Source of the DNA: Flavivirga eckloniae
Lineage (GTDB): Bacteria > Bacteroidota > Bacteroidia > Flavobacteriales > Flavobacteriaceae
DNA length: 64,000 nt
Reading direction: 5' to 3'
NCBI RefSeq assembly: GCF_002886045.1
Contig: NZ_CP025791.1
Coordinates: 1,262,001 to 1,326,000 of the forward strand
The notes beneath the pieces were generated by a model. It was not told where the DNA came from. It saw nothing but the letters and a program-made list of their open reading frames with translations, and did no database searches. How positions within the stretch are numbered: position 1 is the stretch's first letter; every line of letters begins with the position of its first letter. Both the position numbers and the translations under genes were made by a program. Positions 17,431 to 26,510 of the stretch are shown in pieces.

Positions 17431-17988
17431 ATGGCAAATACACCCTCAAACATGATTCCTTTGGGTACAAAAGCTCCATCATTTAATTTATTTAATACAG
17501 TATCCGGTAATAACTTATCACTTGATCAATTGAAAGGAGATCAGGCTACGGTTATTATGTTTATCTGTAACCATTGTCCGTTTGTTATTCATGTAAATCC
17601 AGAAATAGTTTCAATTGCAAATTCGTACTCAAAAAAGGGTGTTAGCTTTGTTGCCATTTCTAGTAACGATGTTGTTAACTATCCGCAGGATGGTCCAGAT
17701 AAAATGACTATTCATGCAAAAACTGAAGGCTATCCGTTTCCTTATTTATACGATGAAACACAAGACGTAGCAAAAGCCTATGATGCGGCATGTACACCCG
17801 ATTTTTATGTTTTCGATGCTAATTTAAAGCTCACATATAGAGGGCAATTGGATGACTCACGCCCTGGAAATGGCATGCCTGTTACTGGTAAAGACTTAAA
17901 ACATGCTTTAGATTGTTTAATTGAGAATACCGAAAACACTTCGCCTCAAAAACCCAGTATTGGTTGTAATATTAAGTGGAAACAATAA
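17431..17988 (+). CDS. Thioredoxin-like/AhpC-TSA family protein
   Basis: The 185-residue protein has a thioredoxin fold with redox motif CNHC (Cys46, Cys49) in MFICNHCPFVIHV, then VAISSNDVVNYPQDGP and TPDFYVFDANLKLTYRGQLDD. It lacks a signal peptide, so it is likely cytoplasmic. This group of AhpC/TSA-like proteins is widespread in Bacteroidota; a thiol-disulfide reductase or peroxidase role is inferred. The stop abuts the convergent acetyltransferase gene with no gap. Confidence 0.85.
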   Translation: MANTPSNMIPLGTKAPSFNLFNTVSGNNLSLDQLKGDQATVIMFICNHCPFVIHVNPEIVSIANSYSKKGVSFVAISSNDVVNYPQDGPDKMTIHAKTEGYPFPYLYDETQDVAKAYDAACTPDFYVFDANLKLTYRGQLDDSRPGNGMPVTGKDLKHALDCLIENTENTSPQKPSIGCNIKWKQ

Positions 17989-18471
17989 TTAAAATTTTAA
18001 CTGCCAAAAACCAACATCGAGCCATTTATTAAATTTTAGCCCTACTTCTTTAAAATGGGCTACTTTTTCGAACCCAAACTTTTCGTGAAGCTTAACACTA
18101 GGATCGTTTGGCAGGGTTAAACCTCCCAGAACAATATGATAATTTTGTGCTTTTAGTTGGCTCAATAATTCGGTATATAGTTTAGAGCCTATTTGTTTTC
18201 CTAATGCATCATGTTTTACATAAACTGTAGATTCTACGGTATGTTTATAAGCAGGTTTCGGACGCCACTTGCTTCCATAGGCATATCCCAGAATTTCATC
18301 ATGCTCTTCGAAAACAATGAATGGATAATCGTCATTTATACGTGTAATTTTTTCCTTAAACGTTTCTAAAGACAAGGCTTCGTCATCAAAAGTCACTATA
18401 GAATTCAATACGTAATAGTTATAGATATCCAATAATTGTTGGGTATCTTTTATATTTAGGGGTCTTATCAT
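17989..18471 (-). CDS. GNAT family N-acetyltransferase
   Basis: The 160-residue protein has the GNAT fold, with the acetyl-CoA loop LGKQIGSKLYTELLSQL at about residues 94-110 and the C-terminal HEKFGFEKVAHFKEVGLKF segment typical of phosphinothricin/methionine-sulfoximine acetyltransferase relatives. The acceptor is unknown. It is preceded on the same strand by the YfiT/DinB gene with a 55-bp gap. Confidence 0.86.
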   Translation of the reverse strand: MIRPLNIKDTQQLLDIYNYYVLNSIVTFDDEALSLETFKEKITRINDDYPFIVFEEHDEILGYAYGSKWRPKPAYKHTVESTVYVKHDALGKQIGSKLYTELLSQLKAQNYHIVLGGLTLPNDPSVKLHEKFGFEKVAHFKEVGLKFNKWLDVGFWQLKF

Positions 18472-18526
18472 TTTACTACTAATACTATTTTATAATCTTT
18501 GAGTTTTTCCCAAAATCATATAAATT

Positions 18527-19072
18527 TTAAATCCAATTATTGCGTTTCAATAAATTCTCTATATGCGCATAATGATGATTACTATGCCATGCATAATTTC
18601 CAACATTATAACTTAATAACACTTCAGAATTTGTTTCAGGGTGAACAAAACACTTGTTTAAATCTTCCAGAGTAAGTTTTTTTAACAAATAAACAAGTTT
18701 AAAATGTATGGCCTTTAAGTGATTAATCGACATATCTATAGGAGCTTTTCTGGAATCTATTAGCTCTGCCCATCGCTCTTCAAAATACGCTTTTATAAGA
18801 GGTTTATCTTCTGTTAATGTCCATTTAAAGCGGGTATAACTATGGTGATGACTATCAGATAAGTGATGAATTACCTGTCTTATCGTCCAACCTTCTGGCC
18901 TGTACACAGTATCTAATTGTTCATCTGTTAAGTTTTTAACAAGATTTTCTAAACGGTTAGGAAAATGTTCCAATATAGAAATCCAACTTTCTATATGCTG
19001 TTCTGTAATATTACCGGGGCAATCAAACGTCCCTATTGGATACTTAAGCTTTACTAATGTATGTTCTTCCAT
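18527..19072 (-). CDS. YfiT/BstA-like DinB-superfamily protein
   Basis: The 181-residue protein is a DinB-type four-helix bundle with the metal-ligand histidines spaced as in YfiT: VIHHLSDSHHHSYTRFKW and YAWHSNHHYAHIENLL, opening with YPIGTFDCPGNI as in the YfiT family. Firmicute relatives act as metal-dependent bacillithiol S-transferases. Whether this organism makes bacillithiol cannot be judged here, so the substrate is left open. Confidence 0.84.
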   Translation of the reverse strand: MEEHTLVKLKYPIGTFDCPGNITEQHIESWISILEHFPNRLENLVKNLTDEQLDTVYRPEGWTIRQVIHHLSDSHHHSYTRFKWTLTEDKPLIKAYFEERWAELIDSRKAPIDMSINHLKAIHFKLVYLLKKLTLEDLNKCFVHPETNSEVLLSYNVGNYAWHSNHHYAHIENLLKRNNWI

Positions 19073-19092
19073 ACTAACAAAAGTAAGAATTC

Positions 19093-19533
19093 TTATGTGA
19101 TTTCTATTAACCCATTTTTCACATAATTAACGGCTGCATACAACGAATTGAATCTTTTAATCCTATTATTAAAAAACAGGTTCTCGGTCATAACAGCCAA
19201 TTTTGATATTTTCTCACTAGAAACAATAAGATAACCTTTTAATTTATAGTTGTGTTTAAAAAACTTTAACCAATCTGAAGCCATGGTCGAATAAGAATTA
19301 ATTCTGTTAGAAATAAAAATAAGGTCCTCCCCATTAGTTCCCAAAAAATCCGCAATCTCTTTAGTAAAAAATCTGGCATGCTCTTCCCAGCCAATAACTT
19401 CCCCTTCATTAAATTCGGAAATCATAAAATCCTTAAATACAAATATGGTACCGAAAGAGTAATTAAACTCCTTGATAATATCCTTATAGAAATTTGTATC
19501 TCTTACACTAATCATTAATTTAAAAATATTCAT
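19093..19533 (-). CDS. Conserved hypothetical protein (flavobacterial, STAS-like size)
   Basis: I do not recognise a characterised family. The preferred start gives 146 residues beginning MNIFKLMISVRDTNF; an in-frame ATG at 19602 would add 23 mainly aromatic/hydrophobic residues that look like read-through of non-coding DNA. The product alternates helices and strands (LIFISNRINSYS, GYLIVSSEKISKLAVMTENLFF, RFNSLYAAVNYVKN), a pattern seen in SpoIIAA/STAS-like proteins of this group. No catalytic motif is visible. Gene reality is supported by continuous good codon usage. Confidence 0.6.
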   Translation of the reverse strand: MNIFKLMISVRDTNFYKDIIKEFNYSFGTIFVFKDFMISEFNEGEVIGWEEHARFFTKEIADFLGTNGEDLIFISNRINSYSTMASDWLKFFKHNYKLKGYLIVSSEKISKLAVMTENLFFNNRIKRFNSLYAAVNYVKNGLIEIT

Positions 19534-19631
19534 ATAAAATCTTAAAAATGAAAAAAATCGATGAATAAAATAAATAAGCGCCATGTCGTAAAAACCAGAC
19601 AAACAGAGAAATACAAAACAAATTAAAGCAT

Positions 19632-19655
19632 AAAAAAAACACCTACGAATAGGTG
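19632..19655 (-). terminator. Rho-independent terminator of the cyclophilin-FKBP gene
   Basis: On the minus strand a CACCTA/TAGGTG stem with a 4-nt loop is followed by eight T residues, starting about 28 bp after the stop codon. Confidence 0.8.
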
Positions 19656-19682
19656 CTTTTATAAATTTGTATGTATATACCG

Positions 19683-20615
19683 TTATTTTACCTCCATCAA
19701 CTCTACATCAAAAATAAGGGTGGCATTTGGTGGTATTACACCTCCTGCTCCTCTACTTCCATAGCCTAAGTTACTTGGTATTACAAAACGTGCCTTATCG
19801 CCTACTTTTAGTAAACTAACACCTTCGTCCCAACCTGGTATAACTTGACCAACTCCTAAAGGAAAATCGATTGGCTGATTACGCTTGTATGAAGAATCAA
19901 AAACAGTTCCATCGGCTAATTGACCTTTATAATGAACCGATACTGTTTTTCCTTTCTCTGCTTTTGTACCACTTCCTTCTTGGATTATTTGGTAACGTAA
20001 GCCACTTTCTGTTTTATTAAAACCTGTAGCAATTTTGTCTAATTCAGCTTCAATAGCTTTTTTCTCTTCTTCCAATCTTTTTTCTCTAGATCCTTCAAAA
20101 GTTCTAAAAGCCTCAACAGCATTATATGCTTCTGCTTCGTTACCTACACGGATTATTTCTAAACTATCTATAGAATCTCCTTGGGCGATAGCATCAACGA
20201 CGTCCTGACCTTCGGTTACTTTACCAAAAACTGTGTGGTTATTATCTAACCAAGGCGTTTCAACATGGGTAATGAAAAACTGACTACCGTTGGTTCCTGG
20301 TCCAGCGTTTGCCATAGATAAAACTCCAGGACCATCATGTTTTAATTCTGGATGAAACTCATCATCAAATTGGTATCCTGGGTTTCCAGAACCTGAACCT
20401 TGAGGGCAACCTCCCTGAATCATAAAATCTGGAATAACTCTATGGAACTTTAAACCATCGTAATAAGGTGTTCCTTGAGGTTTCACTTGATTTTCTAGAT
20501 TCCCTTCGGCTAAAGCTACGAAGTTTCCTACCGTTCCCGGTGTTTTTTGATACTCTAAAGCAACAAGAATTTCTCCTTTTGTTGTATTAAATTTTGCGTA
20601 TATACCGTCTTGCAT
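19683..20615 (-). CDS. Bifunctional peptidyl-prolyl isomerase, cyclophilin-FKBP fusion
   Basis: The 310-residue protein joins a cyclophilin domain (residues 1-165; [30 protein letters not shown]) through a charged helical linker (about 170-195) to an FKBP domain (205-310; [61 protein letters not shown]). Active-site residues of both folds are present, including the cyclophilin Phe-Arg and QFFI elements. No signal peptide is seen, so it should act in the cytoplasm. It is monocistronic with its own terminator. Confidence 0.93.
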   Translation of the reverse strand: MQDGIYAKFNTTKGEILVALEYQKTPGTVGNFVALAEGNLENQVKPQGTPYYDGLKFHRVIPDFMIQGGCPQGSGSGNPGYQFDDEFHPELKHDGPGVLSMANAGPGTNGSQFFITHVETPWLDNNHTVFGKVTEGQDVVDAIAQGDSIDSLEIIRVGNEAEAYNAVEAFRTFEGSREKRLEEEKKAIEAELDKIATGFNKTESGLRYQIIQEGSGTKAEKGKTVSVHYKGQLADGTVFDSSYKRNQPIDFPLGVGQVIPGWDEGVSLLKVGDKARFVIPSNLGYGSRGAGGVIPPNATLIFDVELMEVK

Positions 20616-21111
20616 TGTTCTAATTTTTAAGAAAGTGCAAAGATAACGAGGTTTTACTAATTAAGAATTATGAATTATGAATTTTATCACAAAGAGGTTC
20701 TCAAAGTGACGTCGAGATACGTAAAGCTGTTTCTCTAATATTGGGCTATATATACCTTTTTAAGAAAAAACATTGCTCTTTTTTTGACACGAATTTCACT
20801 AATTAGCGCGAATGCTTGAATATTAAATACTGCAAACCGTAAATTTATCGGTGAATTTTTCTCGCGAAGGCGTGAAGGCACAAAGGAAGTAATGGAAACT
20901 TACTGAAAACTACGACTGTTCAACTGCCCCTTGTTTACTAACCCCTTCTTCTCCCTTAGACACAAATAAACTACTGTTTACTGAACACTGCCAACTGAAC
21001 ACTGAAAATACAAACCCAAACTGTTTTTTCTCGCGAAGTCACTGAGACGCTAAGAAACCAAAATTAAACTGTTGGACTGCTTACTGAATACTGAACACTA
21101 ACAACTGAGCA
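20616..21111. repeat. Repeat-rich intergenic region between the PPIase gene and recQ
   Basis: No gene is seen in these 496 bp. They hold a short heptamer array (AAGAATT, ATGAATT, ATGAATT at 20663-20683), one copy of the GACACGAATTTCACTAATT repeat (20786-20813), two TCTCGCGAAG-type repeats (20861-20886 and 21029-21057) and NACTGAA heptamer arrays (20972-21006 and 21067-21116). Confidence 0.85.
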
Positions 21112-21116
21112 CTAAT
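20972..21116. repeat. NACTGAA heptamer arrays reaching into the recQ stop codon
   Basis: Five consecutive heptamers occupy 20972-21006 (TACTGTT, TACTGAA, CACTGCC, AACTGAA, CACTGAA). After a TCTCGCGAAG-type repeat, heptamers resume at 21067 and stay in phase from 21082 (TACTGAA, TACTGAA, CACTAAC, AACTGAG, CACTAAT). The recQ stop codon (21112-21114 on the minus strand) is formed inside the last unit. Confidence 0.9.
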
Positions 21117-23316
21117 TAGCCACTTCGCTAATAAACTTAATACGATACAAACGCAGTTCTTCATGATCATAATCGCCATCAAACTCTTCAATCGCATCAT
21201 CAATTTTATCAGATTCAGATTCCATAAAATAATCATGAATTTCTTCTTGCTGATCTTCATCCAGAATATCATCAATCCAATAACTAATATTCAATTTAGT
21301 ACCAGAATAGACAATAGCTTCCATTTCTTTAATGAAATCTTCCATAGACATTCCTTTTGAGGATGCTATATCGTCTAAAGGCAATTTTCTGTCTATATTT
21401 TGAATGATATACAATTTATTGGCCGAATTGGTTCCAGTTGATTTTACAACTAAATCGTCTGGACGAACAATATCATTTTCTTCAACATAAGTAGAAATTA
21501 ATGCTACGAAATCTTTTCCATATTTTTTAGCTTTACCTTCTCCTACACCATGAACATTTGCTAACTCAGCCAAGTTAATTGGATATTTTAAGGCCATATC
21601 TTCTAGCGAAGGGTCTTGAAATATAACAAATGGAGGTACTCCTAATTTCTTTGCATTCTTTTTACGCAAATCCTTAAGCATCCCCATTAACACTTCGTCT
21701 GCTACTGCTCCACCTCCTTTTGTTGCTGTAATAACTGTACCATCTTCTTGCTCTCCTTCATATATATGGTCTTCCGTCATCATAAACGACACAGGATTTT
21801 TTATATAAGATTTACCAGCATCACTTAGTTTAATAACACCATACGTTTCAATATCTTTTCTAAGATAACCAGCAACCAATAACTGTCTTAACAAAGCCAT
21901 CCAGTATTTATTGTCCTTGCCTTTACCTTTTCCAAAAAATGGCTGTTCATTGGTTTTATGGGAGTTGATTAAAGCATTTTCTTTACCAACTATAACATTT
22001 ACTAAATCTTTAGACTTATACTTTTCGTTAGTTAGTCCTATGGTTTCCAATAATATTGCGGCATCTTCTTTAGCTTCACGCTTCTTTTTTGGGAATCTAA
22101 CATTATCGTCCATGTCGCCACCTTCGCCGGTTGCATTATCAAACTCTTCTCCAAAATAATGTAAAATAAATTTTCTTCTGGAAATAGATGTTTCTGCAAA
22201 AGCAATCACTTCCTGTAATAATGCATGTCCAATTTCTTGTTCTGCTACAGGTTTACCAGACATGAATTTTTCTAATTTCTCAATGTCCTTATAAGCATAG
22301 TACGCCAAACAATGGCCTTCGCCTCCATCACGTCCTGCTCTACCAGTTTCCTGATAATAACTTTCTATACTTTTTGGAATATCATGATGGATTACAAAAC
22401 GCACATCGGGCTTGTCTATCCCCATACCAAAAGCAATTGTGGCTACCACTACATCTACATCTTCCATTAAGAATTTATCTTGGTAGCTGGATCTCGATTT
22501 TGCATCTAGTCCTGCATGGTATGGTACTGCCTTTATACCATTTACTTGTAATACCTGAGCGAGCTCTTCAACTCGTTTTCTACTTAAGCAATACACAATA
22601 CCCGACTTGCCTTCGTTTTGTTTTATAAAACGAATAATATCTGCATCTACATTTTTTGTCTTTGGTCTAACCTCATAATATAAATTAGGTCTATTAAAAG
22701 ATGCTTTGAAAGTCTTGGCATTATTTATACCTAAATTCTTTATAATATCTTCCTGAACCTTTGGTGTTGCGGTGGCAGTTAGACCTATAATTGGAATATT
22801 ATCGCCTATTCTACTAATAATATGACGCAAATTTCTATACTCCGGTCTAAAATCGTGCCCCCATTCACTAATACAGTGAGCCTCGTCGATGGCCATAAAA
22901 GACACCTTTACAGATCGCAAAAACTCAACGTTTTCCTCTTTAGTTAAAGATTCCGGAGCAACATATAATAGTTTAGTTACACCGTTTATAATATCTTCCT
23001 TAACACGTTTAACCTCGGTTTTATTTAAAGAAGAATTTAAAACGTGTGCTATGCCCTCTTCGTTAGACACACCTCTTATCGCGTCAACTTGGTTTTTCAT
23101 TAGAGCTATTAATGGCGATACCACAATAGCTGTTCCATCTTGCATTAATGCTGGCAACTGGTAACATAATGATTTCCCTCCTCCAGTTGGCATTATTACA
23201 AACGTATGATTTCCTGATAAAATACTTTCTACGACATCTTCTTGCAAACCCTTAAACTTATTGAAACCAAAGTTTCTTTTAAGCGCAGAGTGCAAGTCAC
23301 TTTTTGCTACTAACAT
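21112..23316 (-). CDS. recQ: RecQ-family ATP-dependent DNA helicase (zinc-site cysteines absent)
   Basis: The 734-residue protein has the RecQ helicase core: Walker A PTGGGKS at 43-49, DEAH box at 144-147, FRPEYRNL, GLTATA, and motif VI QETGRAGRDG near 322-331. A winged-helix region and an HRDC-like domain (LAELANVHGVGEGKAKKYG) follow, then an acidic tail. The zinc-binding segment has lost its cysteines: residues 375-405 read ETSISRRKFILHYFGEEFD then NATGEGGDMDD, where E. coli RecQ has four cysteines. It unwinds 3'-5' in recombinational repair. The 3' end is formed by a heptamer repeat array. Confidence 0.92.
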   Translation of the reverse strand: MLVAKSDLHSALKRNFGFNKFKGLQEDVVESILSGNHTFVIMPTGGGKSLCYQLPALMQDGTAIVVSPLIALMKNQVDAIRGVSNEEGIAHVLNSSLNKTEVKRVKEDIINGVTKLLYVAPESLTKEENVEFLRSVKVSFMAIDEAHCISEWGHDFRPEYRNLRHIISRIGDNIPIIGLTATATPKVQEDIIKNLGINNAKTFKASFNRPNLYYEVRPKTKNVDADIIRFIKQNEGKSGIVYCLSRKRVEELAQVLQVNGIKAVPYHAGLDAKSRSSYQDKFLMEDVDVVVATIAFGMGIDKPDVRFVIHHDIPKSIESYYQETGRAGRDGGEGHCLAYYAYKDIEKLEKFMSGKPVAEQEIGHALLQEVIAFAETSISRRKFILHYFGEEFDNATGEGGDMDDNVRFPKKKREAKEDAAILLETIGLTNEKYKSKDLVNVIVGKENALINSHKTNEQPFFGKGKGKDNKYWMALLRQLLVAGYLRKDIETYGVIKLSDAGKSYIKNPVSFMMTEDHIYEGEQEDGTVITATKGGGAVADEVLMGMLKDLRKKNAKKLGVPPFVIFQDPSLEDMALKYPINLAELANVHGVGEGKAKKYGKDFVALISTYVEENDIVRPDDLVVKSTGTNSANKLYIIQNIDRKLPLDDIASSKGMSMEDFIKEMEAIVYSGTKLNISYWIDDILDEDQQEEIHDYFMESESDKIDDAIEEFDGDYDHEELRLYRIKFISEVAN

Positions 23317-23412
23317 GAACTGATTAAAATTAATTTACTTATAATAACACACTAAAATATTAAAAATTCATCGATTAATTTAATAGTGTATTTAGAGACC
23401 CCCTCATATTTT

Positions 23413-23436
23413 TTTTCGTTAGTTTTGTAACGAAAA
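23413..23436 (+). promoter_or_regulatory. Promoter -7 element inside a perfect inverted repeat upstream of kdsD
   Basis: TTTTCGTTA and TAACGAAAA form a perfect 9-bp inverted repeat around GTTTTG. The -7-like element TAGTTTTG (23420-23427) spans the loop. The site lies 70-90 bp before the kdsD start and may be an operator or a leader hairpin. Confidence 0.5.
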
Positions 23437-23505
23437 TCCAAATTACAACAAAATTTAATTTGACTACCATTAAAGATAATAAAATCTTTAAAAGCATCAA
23501 CTAAA

Positions 23506-24483
23506 ATGATAGAAATTTTGAATAGTAAACATTCTATTAAACAAACTGCAAAACTAACCATTGACACTGAAAGTCAAGCTATTTCAAACTTATCTAACCT
23601 AATAACTGATGATTTTGCAGATGCTGTACAACTTATATATAACTCCAAAGGTCGGGTAATTATTACAGGAATAGGAAAAAGTGCCATTATTGCCAATAAA
23701 ATTGTAGCTACTTTAAATTCTACTGGAACGCCATCGGTATTTATGCATGCGGCCGATGCCATTCATGGAGATCTGGGACTTATTCTAAAGGATGATGTGG
23801 TTATTTGCATTTCAAAAAGTGGAAACACACCAGAAATTAAGGTTTTAGTTCCTCTAATAAAAAGCGCCAACAATAAAATGATTGCCATAACGGGTAATAA
23901 AGATTCGTTTTTAGGACAACAAGTAGACTATGTTTTAAATGCTTACGTTGAAAAAGAAGCCTGTCCAAATAATCTGGCTCCAACCACAAGTACTACAGCA
24001 CAGCTCGTTATTGGAGATGCGTTAGCTGTTTGCTTATTGGAGTTACGCGGTTTTTCCAGTAATGACTTTGCAAAATATCATCCTGGAGGTGCCTTAGGCA
24101 AAAAATTGTATTTGCGCGTACAGGATATATCGTCTGTTAATCAAAAACCAAAAGTGTTACCTTCTACAAGCATTAAAGATGTTATTATTGAAATTTCAGA
24201 AAAAATGCTTGGGGTTACTGCTGTTGTAGAGGATAACAAAATTATTGGTATTATAACTGATGGTGATTTACGTAGAATGTTAAGTAAAGTTGATGATTTC
24301 TCTTCATTAACTGCTAAAGATATTATGAGTGCCAACCCTAAGCGCATTAATGCTGATGCTATGGCCATTAAAGGCTTAGAAGTTATGGAAGAAAATGGTA
24401 TTTCTCAATTACTTGTAGAAGAAAACGGTAATTATGCTGGGGTAATCCATTTACATGATTTAATAAAAGAAGGCATTATATAA
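23506..24483 (+). CDS. kdsD: KpsF/GutQ family sugar-phosphate isomerase (arabinose-5-phosphate isomerase)
   Basis: The 325-residue protein has a SIS domain (GRVIITGIGKSAIIANKIVATLNSTGTPSVF, DVVICISKSGNTPEI; about residues 35-170) and two C-terminal CBS motifs (about 205-320). It interconverts ribulose-5-phosphate and arabinose-5-phosphate, the first step towards Kdo for lipopolysaccharide core. It overlaps tatC by one base and heads a cluster that also contains lptB. Confidence 0.92.
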   Translation: MIEILNSKHSIKQTAKLTIDTESQAISNLSNLITDDFADAVQLIYNSKGRVIITGIGKSAIIANKIVATLNSTGTPSVFMHAADAIHGDLGLILKDDVVICISKSGNTPEIKVLVPLIKSANNKMIAITGNKDSFLGQQVDYVLNAYVEKEACPNNLAPTTSTTAQLVIGDALAVCLLELRGFSSNDFAKYHPGGALGKKLYLRVQDISSVNQKPKVLPSTSIKDVIIEISEKMLGVTAVVEDNKIIGIITDGDLRRMLSKVDDFSSLTAKDIMSANPKRINADAMAIKGLEVMEENGISQLLVEENGNYAGVIHLHDLIKEGII

Positions 24484-25307
24484 TGGCAAAGAAGAATATA
24501 AATGAGATGTCTTTTTTAGATCATCTTGAAGATTTAAGGTGGCACTTAATTAGAATTTGCTTAGCCATCGTAATAGTTGCGACTTTAGCTTTTATTTTTA
24601 GTCGTTTTATTTTTGACGCCATTATTTTCGCGCCATTGGAAATGAGTTTTCCAACTTATGATTTTTTATGTAAAGCGGCAACGTTTCTAAACTTAGAAAC
24701 GTCTTTCTGTAATGATAAAATTCCTTTAATCTTACAAAACAGAACCATGGCGGGTCAGTTTTCTGCCGACATATGGACTGCTATTTTGGGAGGTTTCATT
24801 ATTTCTTTTCCGTATGTTATTTATCAGCTATGGAAATTTATTAGCCCTGGACTACATGAAAATGAACGCAAGCATTCCAGAGGATTTATTGTTATATCGT
24901 CATTTCTGTTTTTTATAGGTGTACTGTTTGGATACTATATTGTAACACCTTTATCTATTAATTTTTTGGCAAACTATAGTATTTCTACCCTAGTAGACAA
25001 TCAAATAGATATTAGCTCTTATATTGCCTTAGTAAGATCGTCTGCTTTGGCTTCGGGATTAATTTTTGAGCTCCCTATCATTATATACTTTCTAACTAAA
25101 GTAGGACTGGTAACTCCAGAATTCTTAAAAAAGTATAGAAAGTATGCCTTAGTAATTGTATTAATACTCTCCGCTATAATAACTCCACCAGATATTGCCA
25201 GTCAAGTCATTGTGGCTATTCCAATTATAGTATTATATCAAGTGAGTATCTATATTTCTAAAATTGTTATTAGAAATCAAAAAAGAAAAGAAAGAAAACA
25301 TGTCTGA
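24483..25307 (+). CDS. tatC: TatC, twin-arginine translocase receptor subunit
   Basis: The 274-residue protein carries the TatC N-terminus (MSFLDHLEDLRWHLIRICLAI), six membrane segments, and the conserved SPGLHENERKHSRGF and periplasmic/loop signatures (FELPIIIYFLTKVGLVTPEFLKKYRKYALV). It binds twin-arginine signal peptides and forms the core of the Tat translocase. A loop with two cysteines (LCKAATFLNLETSFC) in the first periplasmic region is a Bacteroidota-type insertion. No tatA gene is adjacent. Confidence 0.93.
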   Translation: MAKKNINEMSFLDHLEDLRWHLIRICLAIVIVATLAFIFSRFIFDAIIFAPLEMSFPTYDFLCKAATFLNLETSFCNDKIPLILQNRTMAGQFSADIWTAILGGFIISFPYVIYQLWKFISPGLHENERKHSRGFIVISSFLFFIGVLFGYYIVTPLSINFLANYSISTLVDNQIDISSYIALVRSSALASGLIFELPIIIYFLTKVGLVTPEFLKKYRKYALVIVLILSAIITPPDIASQVIVAIPIIVLYQVSIYISKIVIRNQKRKERKHV

Positions 25308-25647
25308 TATTGTTAACGAATTCAACGAGTATCGTTCTAGAATGAACGATAAAATTTTAGCCGATAATAATAAAGTAATTAAGCGCATATTTAACTTAGA
25401 TACTAACGCTTACGCGGAAGGTGCATTAGATGTTAAAACCAAAGAGCTTTTAGGTTTGGTAGCTTCTGCCGTTTTACGTTGCGACGATTGTATTAAATAC
25501 CATATGGAAACCAGTCATAAAATTGGTTTAAAGAAGGAAGAAGTTGTTGAAGCTCTAAGTATAGCGACCCTAGTTGGAGGTACTATTGTTATTCCTCATT
25601 TACGTCGTGCTTATGAGTTTTGGGATGCGTTAGAAGCACAGGAGTAA
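25300..25647 (+). CDS. Carboxymuconolactone decarboxylase family (AhpD-like) protein
   Basis: The preferred ATG at 25300 overlaps the tatC stop by 8 bp and gives 115 residues beginning MSDIVNEFNEYR; the longer in-frame start at 25264 would lie deep in tatC. The CMD domain carries an AhpD-like redox motif CDDC (AVLRCDDCIKYHMETSHKIG) and ends ATLVGGTIVIPHLRRAYEFWDAL. A peroxide-linked thiol reductase role is possible; decarboxylase activity is unlikely with this motif. Confidence 0.87.
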   Translation: MSDIVNEFNEYRSRMNDKILADNNKVIKRIFNLDTNAYAEGALDVKTKELLGLVASAVLRCDDCIKYHMETSHKIGLKKEEVVEALSIATLVGGTIVIPHLRRAYEFWDALEAQE

Positions 25648-25769
25648 ATAGATTCCAGATCGCCACACTGCTAAATATCTAGAACAAAGAAAGCAAACAA
25701 GATAAAATTCGAACCCATGCTATAATAGTGTATATGATTTTACTATTTTTAGCGTTCAGTATATAACTT

Positions 25770-26510
25770 ATGATTTTAAAAGCCGAAAATTTAATGAAGT
25801 CCTATAGCGGACGAAAAGTGGTTAAGGATGTTTCACTAGAAGTGAATCAAGGTGAGATCGTTGGTCTTTTAGGGCCTAATGGTGCAGGGAAAACCACATC
25901 TTTTTACATGATTGTTGGCTTAATAAAACCTAATGGCGGACACATTTTTTTAGATAATACCGAAATCACCAAATACCCTATGTACAAACGTGCACAAAAT
26001 GGTATTGGTTATTTGGCTCAAGAAGCTTCTGTATTTAGAAAACTTAGTATTGAGGATAATATTTTAAGTGTTTTACAGCTTACCAAGCTTAGTAAAAAAG
26101 AGCAAAACTATAAAATGGAGTCGCTTATTGAAGAGTTCGGCTTAGGACATATTCGTAAAAATCGTGGTGATTTATTATCTGGTGGTGAGCGTCGTCGTAC
26201 AGAGATTGCTCGTGCCTTGGCAACCGATCCTAGTTTTATTTTACTAGATGAACCTTTTGCAGGTGTAGACCCTGTGGCTGTTGAAGATATACAACGTATT
26301 GTGGCGCAGCTTACCAAAAAGAATATTGGTATTTTAATTACAGACCATAACGTACAGGAAACCCTTGCTATTACAGACAGAACCTATTTAATGTTTGAAG
26401 GTAGTATTCTTAAAGCCGGAGTTCCAGAAGACTTAGCAAACGACGACATGGTTCGTAAGGTTTACTTAGGACAGAATTTTGAGCTTCGTAAGAAGAAGAT
26501 TCGAGATTAA
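25770..26510 (+). CDS. lptB: LptB, LPS-export ABC transporter ATPase
   Basis: The 246-residue ATPase has Walker A GPNGAGKT (35-42), the LptB-type Q-loop [16 protein letters not shown], signature LSGGERRR and Walker [21 protein letters not shown]. It powers extraction of LPS from the inner membrane with LptFG. Its place near kdsD fits a lipopolysaccharide assembly cluster. Confidence 0.94.
   Translation: MILKAENLMKSYSGRKVVKDVSLEVNQGEIVGLLGPNGAGKTTSFYMIVGLIKPNGGHIFLDNTEITKYPMYKRAQNGIGYLAQEASVFRKLSIEDNILSVLQLTKLSKKEQNYKMESLIEEFGLGHIRKNRGDLLSGGERRRTEIARALATDPSFILLDEPFAGVDPVAVEDIQRIVAQLTKKNIGILITDHNVQETLAITDRTYLMFEGSILKAGVPEDLANDDMVRKVYLGQNFELRKKKIRD

Noticed and set aside
25264-25299. Longer start for the AhpD-like gene at 25264
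   Set aside because: It would overlap tatC by 44 bp and adds a Lys/Glu-rich stretch that is just the tatC tail in another frame; the ATG at 25300 gives a normal coupled start.
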